Below, piece by piece: positions 45,458 through 54,228 of a DNA stretch of 64,000 bases. This stretch comes from Methylopila capsulata (GTDB lineage Bacteria; Pseudomonadota; Alphaproteobacteria; Rhizobiales; Methylopilaceae). The stretch spans positions 216,425-280,424 of the forward strand of contig NZ_JAFBCY010000005.1 in NCBI RefSeq assembly GCF_016907975.1, given 5' to 3'. Both the position numbers and the translations under genes were made by a program. The notes beneath the pieces are model-generated. The model searched no databases. It saw only the letters and a list, made by a program, of their open reading frames with translations, and had not been told where the DNA came from. Positions within the stretch are counted from its first letter, which is position 1. Each line of letters starts with the position of its first letter.

Positions 45458-45853
45458 GGCGTTTCCCCGGTATGAAGAGTCGTTGGTTGAAAGACACTAA
45501 GTCGAGCCGACGCGTCGATCAGAAGCACGTCGACGTACAGAGCCGGCCATGACGACCCACGGCGACTCCGCATCTCAGCAATTCACGCAACAATTCGGGG
45601 GATATTGATCAGCCAGATGGATATCCAAACAAAGGCCATTGGAGAAAGGGAAGCTCCGTGGGCTGTCTTTGTCAATCGAAATTGGTAGCCGCCATCGGCC
45701 CGCTCTTTCGGAATAGTCAGGATTACTTAGCGTTTAGGTCCGGCGTGACGCCGACGGCGCGCTGTCGATCGGCGCGGCGGATCCGACGGTCGCCGCTGGA
45801 GGGGGCACGGCCTCGCTGTCGCGGAACCGGCCCGCGCCCCCGAGCGGAGCGGT
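45458..45853. other. Non-coding region, relatively AT-rich
   Basis: 396 bp between two minus-strand genes. The stretch 45570-45740 has clearly lower G+C than the neighbours and probably holds the promoter of the HbpS-like gene. A 90-codon open frame at 45658-45930 has no protein-like character. No RNA gene or repeat was recognised. Confidence 0.5.
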
Positions 45854-46831
45854 TTACGCCACGAAGGATCCGCCGAGCTCGTCCTCGATGTGGGCGCGGA
45901 CGATCGCCTCGAAGCTGGCGTCGGCCTTGAAGCCGAGTTCGGCGGCGCGCTTCGCCTCGAAGGCCTCCGGCCAGCCGGAGACGATCTTCAGCACGGTCGC
46001 GTCGGGCTCGCGCCTGATGCGCGAGGCGACCGCGTCGCCAGCGACCGCCTTCAGGCCCTCGATCATCTGGCCGACCGTCACTTCCACGCCTGGCAGCGTG
46101 ATGTTGCGGCGCGGACCGACCGCGGCGCCGTCGATCTCGGCGGCGTGGATCAGGAACTGCACTGCGGCGCGCGGGCTCGCCAGCCAGTGCCGCACGTCGT
46201 CCCCGACGGGGAGGATCGCCTCGATGCCCGACAGCGGCTCGCGGATGATGCCGGAGAAGAAGCCCGACGCCGCCTTGTTGGGCGCGCCCGGCCGCACGAC
46301 GATGGTGGGGAAGCGCAGGCCGACGCCGTCCACGAAGCCCTTGCGGGTGTAGTCGGCGAGCATGAGCTCGCAGCAGGCCTTCTGCGCGCCGTAGGAGGTC
46401 AGCGGCGTCAGATGGAAATCGTCCGGAATGTACTCGGGGAACGGCGCGCCGAAGACGGCGATCGACGAGGTGAAGACCAGACGGGGGACGTAATTGGCGT
46501 GGCGGATGGCCTCCAGCAGATAGCGGGTGCCGTCCATGTTGATGCGCCAGCCCTTGTCGAAGTCGGCTTCGGCCTCGCCGGAGACGATCGCCGCGAGATG
46601 GAAGATCACGTCGGGCTTGTCGGCCACCAGCAGCGACGCGGTCGCCGGCTCGGAAAGATCGGCCGCCGAGACGTTGACCGGGAACGCCGCGCCGTCGGGG
46701 GCCTTGGGCGCGACCACGTCGACGAGGTCGAGGCGCTCGATCGTCCGGCCGGCGAGAGCGCCGTTGGCGACGAGCTTTTCGGTGAGCTTGCGGCCGACCA
46801 TGCCGGCCGCGCCGATGACGAGGATATGCAT
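45854..46831 (-). CDS. denD: D-erythronate dehydrogenase-like NAD-dependent epimerase/dehydratase
   Basis: A 325-aa extended-SDR enzyme. The NAD site is GAAGMVGRKL at the N-terminus and the catalytic triad is in FTSSIAVFG and SYGAQKACCE (Tyr-x3-Lys). The sequence looks closest to DenD, which oxidises D-erythronate at C2. The usual partner kinase and aldolase of the tetronate pathway are not in the window. It lies 30 bp after a classical SDR gene, in a group with an IlvD/Edd dehydratase. Confidence 0.82.
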   Translation of the reverse strand: MHILVIGAAGMVGRKLTEKLVANGALAGRTIERLDLVDVVAPKAPDGAAFPVNVSAADLSEPATASLLVADKPDVIFHLAAIVSGEAEADFDKGWRINMDGTRYLLEAIRHANYVPRLVFTSSIAVFGAPFPEYIPDDFHLTPLTSYGAQKACCELMLADYTRKGFVDGVGLRFPTIVVRPGAPNKAASGFFSGIIREPLSGIEAILPVGDDVRHWLASPRAAVQFLIHAAEIDGAAVGPRRNITLPGVEVTVGQMIEGLKAVAGDAVASRIRREPDATVLKIVSGWPEAFEAKRAAELGFKADASFEAIVRAHIEDELGGSFVA

Positions 46832-46861
46832 CGTGTCTGTCCTGACTCTTTCGCGGGCCGC

Positions 46862-47608
46862 CTAGATGGCGAAGCCGCCGTCGACGAAGTGAAGGTGGCC
46901 GGTGACGAAGCTCGACTCGTCGCTGGCGAGATAGACCGCGAGTGCGGCGACTTCGCGGGGCTCGCCGAGGCGGCCCATGGGCTGCCGGTCGACGAAGGCC
47001 TGCTTGACCTCGGCAAGCGGCGCCCCCGACGCCGCCGCCTGCTCGGTCATGCGCTGCTCGAGCGAGGGCGACTGGACGGTGCCGGGGCAAATGGCGTTGG
47101 CGCGGACGCCGGAGCGCACGAAGTCCGCGGCGACGCCCTTTGTGAGGCCGACCACCGCCGCCTTGCTGGCGTTGTAGACGTAGCGGTTGGGCACCGCCTT
47201 CGCGACGCCTGCCACCGACGCGACGTTCACGATCGAGCCCCGGCCGCGCGCCAGCATGCCGGGCAGCACGGCGCGGATGGTCCGGTGCATGGAGCGCACG
47301 TTGACGTCGAAGGCGAGATCCCAGTCGGCGTCCGTGCAGTCGAGGATCGAGCCGGCGTGGACGACGCCCGCGGCGTTGGCGAGCACGTCGAACGGCCCGT
47401 GCGAAGCCACCAGCGCCTCGACCGCCGCGCCGTCGCGCACGTCGAGCGCGGACGTCACGGCGCCTGCGAGATCGGCGAGCTTGGCGGCGTCGAGATCGGT
47501 CGCGACCACCTCCGCGCCCTCGGCCAGGAACGCCTCGGTGATGGCGCGTCCGATGCCCTGCCCCGCCGCCGTCACCAGCGCGCGCTTGCCCTTCAGCCTG
47601 TCAGCCAC
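46862..47608 (-). CDS. Short-chain dehydrogenase/reductase
   Basis: A 248-aa classical SDR. The NAD-binding motif is TAAGQGIGRA (about residues 12-21), then NAAG, the catalytic Ser in VASVAG, and YNASK. The closing motif reads SFVTGHLHFVDGGFAI. The start GTG at 47608 has AAGGAGG 5 bp upstream. Members near this one act on 3-hydroxybutyrate or sugar acids, and the place next to a sugar-acid dehydratase suggests the latter. Confidence 0.88.
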   Translation of the reverse strand: MADRLKGKRALVTAAGQGIGRAITEAFLAEGAEVVATDLDAAKLADLAGAVTSALDVRDGAAVEALVASHGPFDVLANAAGVVHAGSILDCTDADWDLAFDVNVRSMHRTIRAVLPGMLARGRGSIVNVASVAGVAKAVPNRYVYNASKAAVVGLTKGVAADFVRSGVRANAICPGTVQSPSLEQRMTEQAAASGAPLAEVKQAFVDRQPMGRLGEPREVAALAVYLASDESSFVTGHLHFVDGGFAI

Positions 47609-47621
47609 CGTCGCCTCCTTC

Positions 47622-48323
47622 TCAAAGCTCCGCGCGGACGTCTTCAAGCCGACGCTTCTGCCGGCCGTCCGCGTCGAAATTGGCCGGCTCCAGCCAGCGT
47701 TCGAAAGCCGCCTTCGCGCGCGGCCACTCGTCGTCCGTGATCGCGAACCAGGCGGTGTCGCGACTCCGGCTCTTGACGATCATGTGCTTGAGAAAAACGC
47801 CCTCGAAGCGGAAGCCGAACCGGAGCGCCGCCGCGCGGGAGGGCGCGTTCAGGGCGTCGCACTTCCACTCGTAGCGCCGGTAGCCGAGGTCGTCGAAGGC
47901 GTGGCGCGCCATCAGGTACATGGCTTCCGTGGCCGCAGGCGTGCGCTGCAGAAACGGCGAGAACAGGATCGATCCCACCTCGATCACGCGGTGGGTCGGC
48001 TCGATGCGCATGTAGGAGGCGCGGCCGATCGCCCTGCCCGTCGCGGCGTCCCGGATCGCGAGAAACACCGGGTCGACGAGGCCCGCGGTCTTGGCGAGCT
48101 CCGCCGCGAGCGCGTTTTCCGAGGCGAAGGGTCCATTGAACAGATAGGTCCAGAGCCGCGCGTTCTCGGGGCCCGAGACCACCGGGAACAGGTCGGCCGC
48201 GTCCGCGCTCGGGTTCGGCGGGGTGAGGCGAACGAACCGGCCTTCGAGCGTGGTCGCCGTGGGGCGCAGCGCCGGCTCCGCATAGGAAACGGCGGGACCG
48301 ACGGGCTGTTCGGCTTGCGGCAT
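47622..48323 (-). CDS. GNAT-family N-acetyltransferase (RimJ/RimL type)
   Basis: A 233-aa acetyltransferase: TTLEGRFVRLTPPNPSAD at the start, IGRASYMRIEPTHRVIEVGSILFSPFLQRT in the core, and ALNAPSRAAALRFGFRFEGVFLKHMI at the acetyl-CoA and acceptor end. It looks like the group acting on protein or amino-acid amino groups. It sits inside the sugar-acid group with 13 bp to the SDR and may be a passenger. Confidence 0.85.
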   Translation of the reverse strand: MPQAEQPVGPAVSYAEPALRPTATTLEGRFVRLTPPNPSADAADLFPVVSGPENARLWTYLFNGPFASENALAAELAKTAGLVDPVFLAIRDAATGRAIGRASYMRIEPTHRVIEVGSILFSPFLQRTPAATEAMYLMARHAFDDLGYRRYEWKCDALNAPSRAAALRFGFRFEGVFLKHMIVKSRSRDTAWFAITDDEWPRAKAAFERWLEPANFDADGRQKRRLEDVRAEL

Positions 48324-48373
48324 GACGGGCGACCTTCGCGCGAAGAGGGGTGCTGTCCGCGCCCCCACACGCT

Positions 48374-50248
48374 TCAGTGGTTGTCGCGCGGCACGCCCAT
48401 GGACTGGGCGACGCGTTGGTACTTCACCGCCGGCTTCAGCACCATGCCGTTGTCGAACTGGTCGACCATGCTGCGCTGGATCTCCTGCCAGGGCGTCTGG
48501 TGCTGCGGAATCGGGAAGCCGCCCTTGGCCGCAAGCTCGGCGCGACGACGGTTCAGCTCCTCGACGGGCAGGAGGATGTTGGCCTCGCCTTTCCCGAGGT
48601 CGATCCGCACCCGGTCGCCGGTCTGCAGGATCGACAGCCCGCCGCCGGCCGCCGCTTCCGGCGAGGCGTTCAGGATCGAGGGAGACCCGGAGGTGCCGGA
48701 TTGGCGGCCGTCGCCGATGCAGGGCAGCGCGTGGACGCCCCGTTTGATGAGCTCGGCCGGCGGTTGCATGTTCACCACCTCGGCCCCGCCGGGGTAGCCG
48801 ATCGGCCCGGTGCCGCGGATGAACAGCATGCAGTTCTCATCGATCCCGAGCGACGGGTCCTCGATGCGGTGGTGGTAGTCCTCCGGTCCCTCGAACACGA
48901 TCGCCCGGCCTTCGAAGGCGTTCGGGTTCTTAGGGTCGGAGAGGTAGCGCAGCCGGAACTCCTCGGAGATCACCGAGGTCTTCATGATGGCGTTGTCGAA
49001 CAGGTTGCCGCGCAGCACCAGGAAGCCGGCCTCGGCCTTCAGCGGCGCGTCGAACGGCATGATCACGTCGGCGTCGAGCGTCAGCTTGCCGCGGCAGTTG
49101 TCGCCGATCGACCGGCCGTTGACCGTGATCGCGTTCTCGTGGATCAGGCCCTTCTCCATCAGCGCCGCGACCACCGCGGGCACGCCGCCGGCGCGGTGGA
49201 ACTCCTCGCCTAGATACTTGCCGGCCGGCTGGCAGTTCACCAGCAGCGGCACCTTGTGGCCGTAGGTCTCCCAGTCCTGCACGTCGAGCTCCACGCCGAT
49301 GTGGCGGGCGATGGCGTTGACGTGGATCGGAGCGTTGGTGGAGCCGCCGATCGCGGAGTTGACCACGATCGTGTTCTCGAACGCCTCGCGGGTCAGGATG
49401 TCGGAGGGCTTCAGGTCCTCCCACACCATGTCGACGATGCGCTTGCCGGTCTCGTAGGCGATCTGGCCGCGCTCGCGGTAGGGCGCGGGGATGGCGGCGC
49501 AGCCGGGCAGCGTCATGCCGAGCGACTCGGCCAGCGCGTTCATGGTCGAGGCCGTGCCCATGGTGTTGCAGTGGCCGACCGAGGGCGCCGACGAGGCGAC
49601 CAGCTCGATGAAGCCGTCGTAGTCGAGTTTGCCCTCGGCCATCAGCTGGCGGGCGTGCCAGACGATGGTGCCGGAGCCGGTCCGCTCGCCGTTGAACCAG
49701 CCGTTGAGCATGGGTCCGCCCGACAGCACGATCGCCGGGATGTTCACCGTCGCCGCCGCCATGATGCAGGCCGGCGTGGTCTTGTCGCAGCCGGTCGTCA
49801 GGACCACGCCGTCAAGGAAATAGCCGTAGAGCGTCTCGACCAGACCGAGGTAGGCGAGGTTGCGGTCGAGGGCTGCGGTCGGGCGCTTTCCCGTCTCCTG
49901 GATCGGATGCACCGGGAACTCGAAGGCGACGCCGCCGGCGGCGTTGATGCCCTCGCGGGTGCGCTTGGCGAGTTCGATGTGGTGGCGGTTGCAGGGGCTC
50001 AGATCCGAGCCGGTCTGGGCGATGCCGATGATCGGCTTGCCGGACTGCAGCTCCTCGCGGGTCAGGCCGAAATTGAGGTAGCGCTCGAGGTAAAGCGCTG
50101 TCATCCCGGGGTTTGCGGGGTTATCGAACCACAGCTGCGAGCGGAGCTTCCGCTTCTGGCCGGGCTTCAGCAGATGGACGTCATCGCCGCTTTCGGCATG
50201 GCCGTCGATGTTGCCGTGTCCGTTTCCGCCCTTGCCGTTGCTGGACAT
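48374..50248 (-). CDS. IlvD/Edd-family sugar-acid dehydratase
   Basis: A 624-aa [Fe-S] dehydratase. Cluster ligands are in [23 protein letters not shown] and [13 protein letters not shown], and the C-terminal domain carries [25 protein letters not shown]. The Gly/His-rich first 30 residues are non-conserved. The sequence resembles L-arabonate/D-xylonate-type dehydratases rather than IlvD of branched-chain amino acid synthesis. The ATG at 50248 has GGGAGCGCGAG before it. It probably dehydrates an aldonic acid whose dehydrogenase is one of the two neighbours. Confidence 0.88.
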   Translation of the reverse strand: MSSNGKGGNGHGNIDGHAESGDDVHLLKPGQKRKLRSQLWFDNPANPGMTALYLERYLNFGLTREELQSGKPIIGIAQTGSDLSPCNRHHIELAKRTREGINAAGGVAFEFPVHPIQETGKRPTAALDRNLAYLGLVETLYGYFLDGVVLTTGCDKTTPACIMAAATVNIPAIVLSGGPMLNGWFNGERTGSGTIVWHARQLMAEGKLDYDGFIELVASSAPSVGHCNTMGTASTMNALAESLGMTLPGCAAIPAPYRERGQIAYETGKRIVDMVWEDLKPSDILTREAFENTIVVNSAIGGSTNAPIHVNAIARHIGVELDVQDWETYGHKVPLLVNCQPAGKYLGEEFHRAGGVPAVVAALMEKGLIHENAITVNGRSIGDNCRGKLTLDADVIMPFDAPLKAEAGFLVLRGNLFDNAIMKTSVISEEFRLRYLSDPKNPNAFEGRAIVFEGPEDYHHRIEDPSLGIDENCMLFIRGTGPIGYPGGAEVVNMQPPAELIKRGVHALPCIGDGRQSGTSGSPSILNASPEAAAGGGLSILQTGDRVRIDLGKGEANILLPVEELNRRRAELAAKGGFPIPQHQTPWQEIQRSMVDQFDNGMVLKPAVKYQRVAQSMGVPRDNH

Positions 50249-50358
50249 CTCGCGCTCCCTCACACCACGCGCGCGACGTCTTCCGCGCCGCATCGCGTTT
50301 CGAATGGCTTCAAAGTGGGCGGAGAATGCTCCGGCGACTGCGGCGGATCAAGGGCAAT

Positions 50359-50372
50359 CGAACAAAAGTTCG
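50359..50372. promoter_or_regulatory. Palindromic operator-like site before the dehydratase gene
   Basis: CGAAC-AAAA-GTTCG is a perfect 5-4-5 palindrome about 110 bp before the dehydratase start. It lies in the only AT-rich part of that upstream region. IclR- and GntR-type regulators of sugar-acid genes use sites of this form. No regulator gene is adjacent. Confidence 0.35.
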
Positions 50373-50409
50373 GTTTCTGAAAACAAGTCTCAGCCCGCCC
50401 GGGTCCTAA

Positions 50410-50443
50410 CGAAAACGCCCGCTCCCTCGCGGGAACGGGCGTT
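50410..50443 (-). terminator. Terminator of the small secreted repeat protein
   Basis: Arms AACGCCCGCTCCC and GGGAACGGGCGTT with a TCGC loop and one mismatch (50414-50443). On the minus strand the stem is followed by TTTTCGTTAG. It lies 53 bp after the stop at 50496. Confidence 0.75.
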
Positions 50444-50495
50444 AACATGAGGCGACACGCGGGTTAACGCGCGCGGCTTATTGGGTAACCTGAGG

Positions 50496-50843
50496 TCAAC
50501 CGCGGGTGTTCGTCGGCCCGAGCGGCTTGCCGTCCTTCGAGCGGGTCTGGTCGCTCGGCGCGCCCCTGTCCTGACGAGTCTCGTCGGCCGCTTTCTGGTC
50601 CTGAAGATAGGTGCGGCCGTTGGTCGACTGCGTGCCGGTGGTGCTGCCGCCCGGTGCGGCTTCCGCGGCGCCGGTCGGCGCGCCGGGATCCATACGGGTC
50701 TGGTCGGCCTGAGACTGGTCGTTGAGATACGTCTGGCCGCTGGTCGACTCGGCGCTGTTGGGGCTCTGCGCCATGGCGGCGGGAGCGACGGCGAACGAGG
50801 CGGCGATGAGGCCAGCGAACAGGCCGTGAGCAATCTTGGTCAT
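50496..50843 (-). CDS. Small secreted protein with internal duplication
   Basis: A 115-aa protein with a signal peptide ending near AMA-QS (residue 25). The mature part contains two imperfect copies of STSGQTYLNDQSQADQTRMDPGAP / STNGRTYLQDQKAADETRQDRGAP (first 20 residues of each shown approximately), followed by a polar tail. The ATG has AAGGAGA 9 bp upstream, and a terminator follows. No family is recognised. Next to a PfpI-like gene it may belong to a stress response. Confidence 0.75.
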   Translation of the reverse strand: MTKIAHGLFAGLIAASFAVAPAAMAQSPNSAESTSGQTYLNDQSQADQTRMDPGAPTGAAEAAPGGSTTGTQSTNGRTYLQDQKAADETRQDRGAPSDQTRSKDGKPLGPTNTRG

Positions 50844-50899
50844 GTTAAGTCTCCTTGCGAGAGTTGGTGGTCGCGCTGGTCGGTCGTTGTCTCTGGCGA

Positions 50900-51472
50900 T
50901 CAGGCCGCGGAGCGGCGCTGACCGTCGTGCCGACCTTCGGCGAATTCTTCGATGATCTTGGCGTTGAACGCCGGAATGTCGTTCGGGTTGCGCGATGTCA
51001 CGAGACCTTGATCGGTCACGACTTCTTCGTCCGAGACGATCGCGCCGGCGTTCTTGAGATCCTGCTGGATCGACTTGAAGCCGGTCATCTTGCGGCCCTT
51101 CACCAGGCCCGCGCTGATCAGCACCTGCGGGCCGTGGCAGATCGAGGCCACTGGCTTGCCGGCTTCGAAGAAGCTGCGGGTGAAGCTCAGGGCCCTGTCG
51201 TCGACGCGAAGCGCGTCGGGGTTGAACAGGCCGCCGGGGATCAGCAGACCGTCGAACGACCCTGCGTCCGCGGAGGCGAGCTCCTGGTCGACCTTGACCT
51301 TCTGGCCCGGCTTGTCGTGCACGAAACCCTGGATTTCGCCGGACTTCGGGCTGACGACCGTGACCACGGCGCCGGCCTCCTTGAGGGCCTTCACCGGCTC
51401 GGTCAGCTCGACCTGCTCGAAGCCGTCGGTGGCGAGCACGGCGATGCGACGCCCGTCGAGGCGATTGGCCAT
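50900..51472 (-). CDS. DJ-1/PfpI-family protein (type 1 glutamine amidotransferase fold)
   Basis: A 190-aa protein of the PfpI/YhbO group. The nucleophile Cys is in ASICHGPQVLISAGL, with IAVLATDGFEQVELTEPVKALKEAGA at the start and DGLLIPGGLFNPD near the elbow. Members act as deglycases or general stress proteins, though their activity is debated. The ATG at 51472 is preceded by AAGGAGA. Confidence 0.92.
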   Translation of the reverse strand: MANRLDGRRIAVLATDGFEQVELTEPVKALKEAGAVVTVVSPKSGEIQGFVHDKPGQKVKVDQELASADAGSFDGLLIPGGLFNPDALRVDDRALSFTRSFFEAGKPVASICHGPQVLISAGLVKGRKMTGFKSIQQDLKNAGAIVSDEEVVTDQGLVTSRNPNDIPAFNAKIIEEFAEGRHDGQRRSAA

Positions 51473-51606
51473 GATGAATCTCCTTGAATTGTCGTCGTAA
51501 GGACGCTTTGAAGCGCGTCCGCGGCGCGTCACGCGCTTGTTGCAAATACAACCCAGAGCGGCGAACGATCGTTCCGCCTCTCGCCATGCAAGCGAGCATT
51601 TCAGTG

Positions 51607-52800
51607 ATGCGTATGAACGCCCTCACCACCGTCGCGGCCTTCGACCGCATCGGCGAGGAAAACGCCTTCGCCGTGCTCGCCCGCGCCACCGCCCTCGCGG
51701 CCCAGGGACGCGACATCGTCAATCTCGGAATCGGCCAGCCGGACTTCCCGACGCCGCCGCATGTGGTGGAGGCCGCGGTCAAGGCGCTGCGCGACGGCCA
51801 CCACGGCTACACGCCGTCGGTCGGCATCCTGCCGCTGCGCGAAGCCGTCGCCCGCGACCTCGACCGGCGCTTCGGCGTCGCCGTCGATCCGGACCTCGTG
51901 ATGATCGTGCCGGGCGGCAAGGTGACGATGTACGCCGCCATCCGCCTGTTCGGAGAGCCGGGCGCGGAGATCCTCTACCCGGACCCCGGCTTCCCGATCT
52001 ACCGCTCCATGATCGAGCACACCGGCGCGACGCCGATCCCGGTTCCGGCGCGCGAGGAGAACGGCTTCGCCTTCTCAGCCGACGAGCTGCTGGCGCTGAT
52101 CACGCCGCAGACCCGGCTGATCATCATCAACTCGCCGGCGAACCCGACCGGCGGCGTGACGCCGGCCGCGGAGATCGACAAGCTGGTGACGGGCCTCGAG
52201 GCCCATCCGCACGTGGCGCTGATGTCGGACGAGATCTACGACCAGCTGATCTTCGACGGGCTCGAGCACCGCACCCTGCTCGCCTACCCCTCGATCCGCG
52301 ACCGGCTGATCGTGCTGAACGGCTGGTCCAAGACCTACGCCATGACCGGCTGGCGCCTCGGCTGGTCGATCTGGCCGAAGGCGCTCTACGACGACGTTCG
52401 CAAGCTCGCGGTCAACGCCTGGTCCTGCGTCAACGCCTCCACCCAGTACGCCGGGATCGCGGCGCTCGACGGCCCGCAGGACGCCGTCGACCACATGCGC
52501 GCCGAGTTCGACAAGCGCCGCGCGCTGGTGACCGAGGGCCTGAACGCGCTGCCGGGCGTCAGCGCCATCACGCCCAAGGGCGCGTTCTACGCGTTTCCGA
52601 ACGTCAGTCGCACCGGCTGGAAGGCCAAGCCGCTCGCCTCGGCGTTACTGGAAGACGCCGGCGTCGCCGTCATCGGCGGACCGGACTTCGGCGTGCACGG
52701 CGAGGGCTACATCCGCCTCTCCTACGCCAACTCAGCCGCGAACATTTCCCGCGCGCTGGAGCGGATGCACGCTTTCCTCAGCGAGCGGAAGCCGGGCTGA
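51607..52800 (+). CDS. Class I/II PLP aminotransferase (aspartate aminotransferase family)
   Basis: A 397-aa fold-type I enzyme. The N-terminal part reads DIVNLGIGQPDFPTPPHVVEAA, with NSPANPTGGV in the middle. The PLP lysine is in LNGWSKTYAMTGWRLGW and the substrate-carboxylate arginine is in EGYIRLSYA. Several ATGs (51586, 51607, 51613) are possible, and none has a strong ribosome site. The substrate is uncertain: aspartate, aromatic or pyruvate-linked transaminases share these motifs. Confidence 0.9.
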   Translation: MRMNALTTVAAFDRIGEENAFAVLARATALAAQGRDIVNLGIGQPDFPTPPHVVEAAVKALRDGHHGYTPSVGILPLREAVARDLDRRFGVAVDPDLVMIVPGGKVTMYAAIRLFGEPGAEILYPDPGFPIYRSMIEHTGATPIPVPAREENGFAFSADELLALITPQTRLIIINSPANPTGGVTPAAEIDKLVTGLEAHPHVALMSDEIYDQLIFDGLEHRTLLAYPSIRDRLIVLNGWSKTYAMTGWRLGWSIWPKALYDDVRKLAVNAWSCVNASTQYAGIAALDGPQDAVDHMRAEFDKRRALVTEGLNALPGVSAITPKGAFYAFPNVSRTGWKAKPLASALLEDAGVAVIGGPDFGVHGEGYIRLSYANSAANISRALERMHAFLSERKPG

Positions 52801-52922
52801 AGCTGGCGCGGGCTAGCCTGATCGACCGCTTGGAACGCGCTCCGCCGAACGGCGAAGCCTTTATTGGATCTAGTGTGGTACGGTCCAATCTTCCAGGGGC
52901 GCCCCATCGGAGGATCGGATCG

Positions 52923-53495
52923 ATGAAAGCGGTTGTCGCAGCAGTCATGTTCGCAGCGGGGTTGGCTTGCGCGCCAGCTCAGGCGCAGGTCGCGTTCATC
53001 AAGCAGGACTCGCCCTGCGGGACCCAGGCCGACGGCTACACCTGCATCACGCTTTCGCCCGGCGACTTCGAGCCCAAAAACCTCCCGGCCTACCGCGTGC
53101 GGTTTCCGGGCGCGGGGAAGGCCCTTGTGTCCTGGCAGGGGACCGTGACCTGCTACGCCAACCCGCGCGTGCTGTTCGGCGGCGGGGTCTCGCGCGCGAT
53201 CTACGAGTACTACGTCAACCTGGCGCTCAAGAACGACGCCACGGCCTTTGTGCCGAACGCAGCTGGAACGGCCTCGGTAGGCGAGAAATCGGATCTGATC
53301 AGCAACAATCCGAGCGTGCCGCCCCCGACCAATCCGCACACCGCGCGGACGCCGGTCACGCTGTCGAAGCTGTTCAACGTCCCGGCGGCCGGCGTGCAGA
53401 GCTTCCACGTGCTGGTGCTGCCTGATCTGCGGACATTCGGCGGCAGTTCCTGTTACATCAGCGGCGGAACGACGATCGTTCAGTACGTCCCCTGA
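52923..53495 (+). CDS. Secreted protein, function unknown
   Basis: A 190-aa protein with a signal peptide cleaved near AQA-QV (about residue 22). It carries four to five cysteines in the mature part (SPCGTQADGYTCITL, VTCYANP, SSCYISGG), suggesting disulfides, and a beta-rich C-terminus. The ATG has GGAGGATC upstream. No family could be assigned. Confidence 0.75.
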   Translation: MKAVVAAVMFAAGLACAPAQAQVAFIKQDSPCGTQADGYTCITLSPGDFEPKNLPAYRVRFPGAGKALVSWQGTVTCYANPRVLFGGGVSRAIYEYYVNLALKNDATAFVPNAAGTASVGEKSDLISNNPSVPPPTNPHTARTPVTLSKLFNVPAAGVQSFHVLVLPDLRTFGGSSCYISGGTTIVQYVP

Positions 53496-53541
53496 CCGGC
53501 GCCGCTCCGCGGGCTGGAACGCCCAGCCCGCCGGGTCTTAA

Positions 53542-53565
53542 GGTTCAGGTATCGAGATCTGAACC
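53542..53565. repeat. Inverted repeat between convergent genes
   Basis: GGTTCAG (53542-53548) and CTGAACC (53559-53565) with a 10-nt loop. It lies between the convergent stops at 53495 and 53570 and may work as a weak shared terminator without a U-tract. Confidence 0.4.
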
Positions 53566-53569
53566 GGGG

Positions 53570-53866
53570 TTATTCCCCGCGGCGCGGCGCGTGCGTGCCG
53601 CCGCCCTGGTCGGTCTGAAGCCCCGGGAACTCACCGAGATTGTCCTGCAACGAGGCCTCCTCGACCGGGCTCCCGCGTTCGGCCGGGGTCACGACGCCGT
53701 CCGCAAGCGGGTTCGGCTCGAGACCGGCGCCGGGGCTCGACTCCATGCCGGCCAATTCCTTGGCGCGCTCCAGATACTCGTCCTCGCGGCCCTCGGGCGA
53801 GCCGGCGTCGATCCAGAGCTTGCGGGCGCGCTCGCGGAGCTTCGGCGTAACGGGGGTCTCGGACAT
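53570..53866 (-). CDS. DUF2934-type small protein
   Basis: A 98-aa hydrophilic protein. The N-terminal part LRERARKLWIDAGSPEGREDEYLERAKEL is the DUF2934 motif (a short helical R-x2-A-x2-LW-x2-G-x-PEG-x4-W/Y-A core). The remainder is rich in Gly, Pro and acidic residues and probably disordered. DUF2934 genes are common among stress-type genes of Rhizobiales and the function is unknown. Confidence 0.82.
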   Translation of the reverse strand: MSETPVTPKLRERARKLWIDAGSPEGREDEYLERAKELAGMESSPGAGLEPNPLADGVVTPAERGSPVEEASLQDNLGEFPGLQTDQGGGTHAPRRGE

Positions 53867-53954
53867 GGTCGTTCCTCGCAAGGGCTGATGAGTGTGGGAG
53901 GCAACTCTGCGCGCCGACGCTTGGTTCCGCATTGATCGAGCGCAGCGCCGCAAC

Positions 53955-53986
53955 GAAAAAGGGCCCGAAGCGACGCTCCGGGCCCA
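53955..53986 (-). terminator. Terminator of the 31-aa gene
   Basis: GGGCCCG (53961-53967) and CGGGCCC (53979-53985) form a stem, extended inside by GAAGCG/CGCTC-like pairing. On the minus strand it is followed by TTTTT. It lies 24 bp after the stop at 54010. Confidence 0.85.
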
Positions 53987-54009
53987 ATTCTCGACCGCAA
54001 GGCGACCGA

Positions 54010-54105
54010 TCAGTAGCGGTAATCCGGGCGCCGCCGCGCGCCGCGCTGCGCGATCTTCTTGGTGATCCAACCCACGAACAGCGCCTTGAGAATGTTCTTC
54101 AGCAT
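54010..54105 (-). CDS. 31-aa cationic small protein
   Basis: Reads MLKNILKALFVGWITKKIAQ and then a basic tail GARRRPDYRY. The first 20 residues could form an amphipathic or membrane-surface helix. The support is an ATG with CGGAGGC 5-6 bp upstream, a proper stop, and a strong terminator 24 bp beyond, with no other gene to use it. Its size is below usual gene-calling limits. The function is unknown. Confidence 0.65.
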   Translation of the reverse strand: MLKNILKALFVGWITKKIAQRGARRRPDYRY

Positions 54106-54228
54106 CCGTGCCTCCGTATAACTCTTGAAGGCAGAACAAACGGCGCGGCCTCTTGGTTCCCTTAGGCCGGCTCGTCTGCCGATAGACCGTTCAAGAGAAC
54201 GTTATCGTCATCCGGCGGCGCGGTTAAG

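Noticed and set aside
45658..45930. 90-codon open frame running into the 3' end of denD
   Set aside because: Arginine-rich translation of non-coding and antisense DNA; no ribosome site.
45890..47740. 616-codon open frame on the plus strand opposite denD and the SDR gene
   Set aside because: Shadow of two dehydrogenase genes with intact catalytic motifs.
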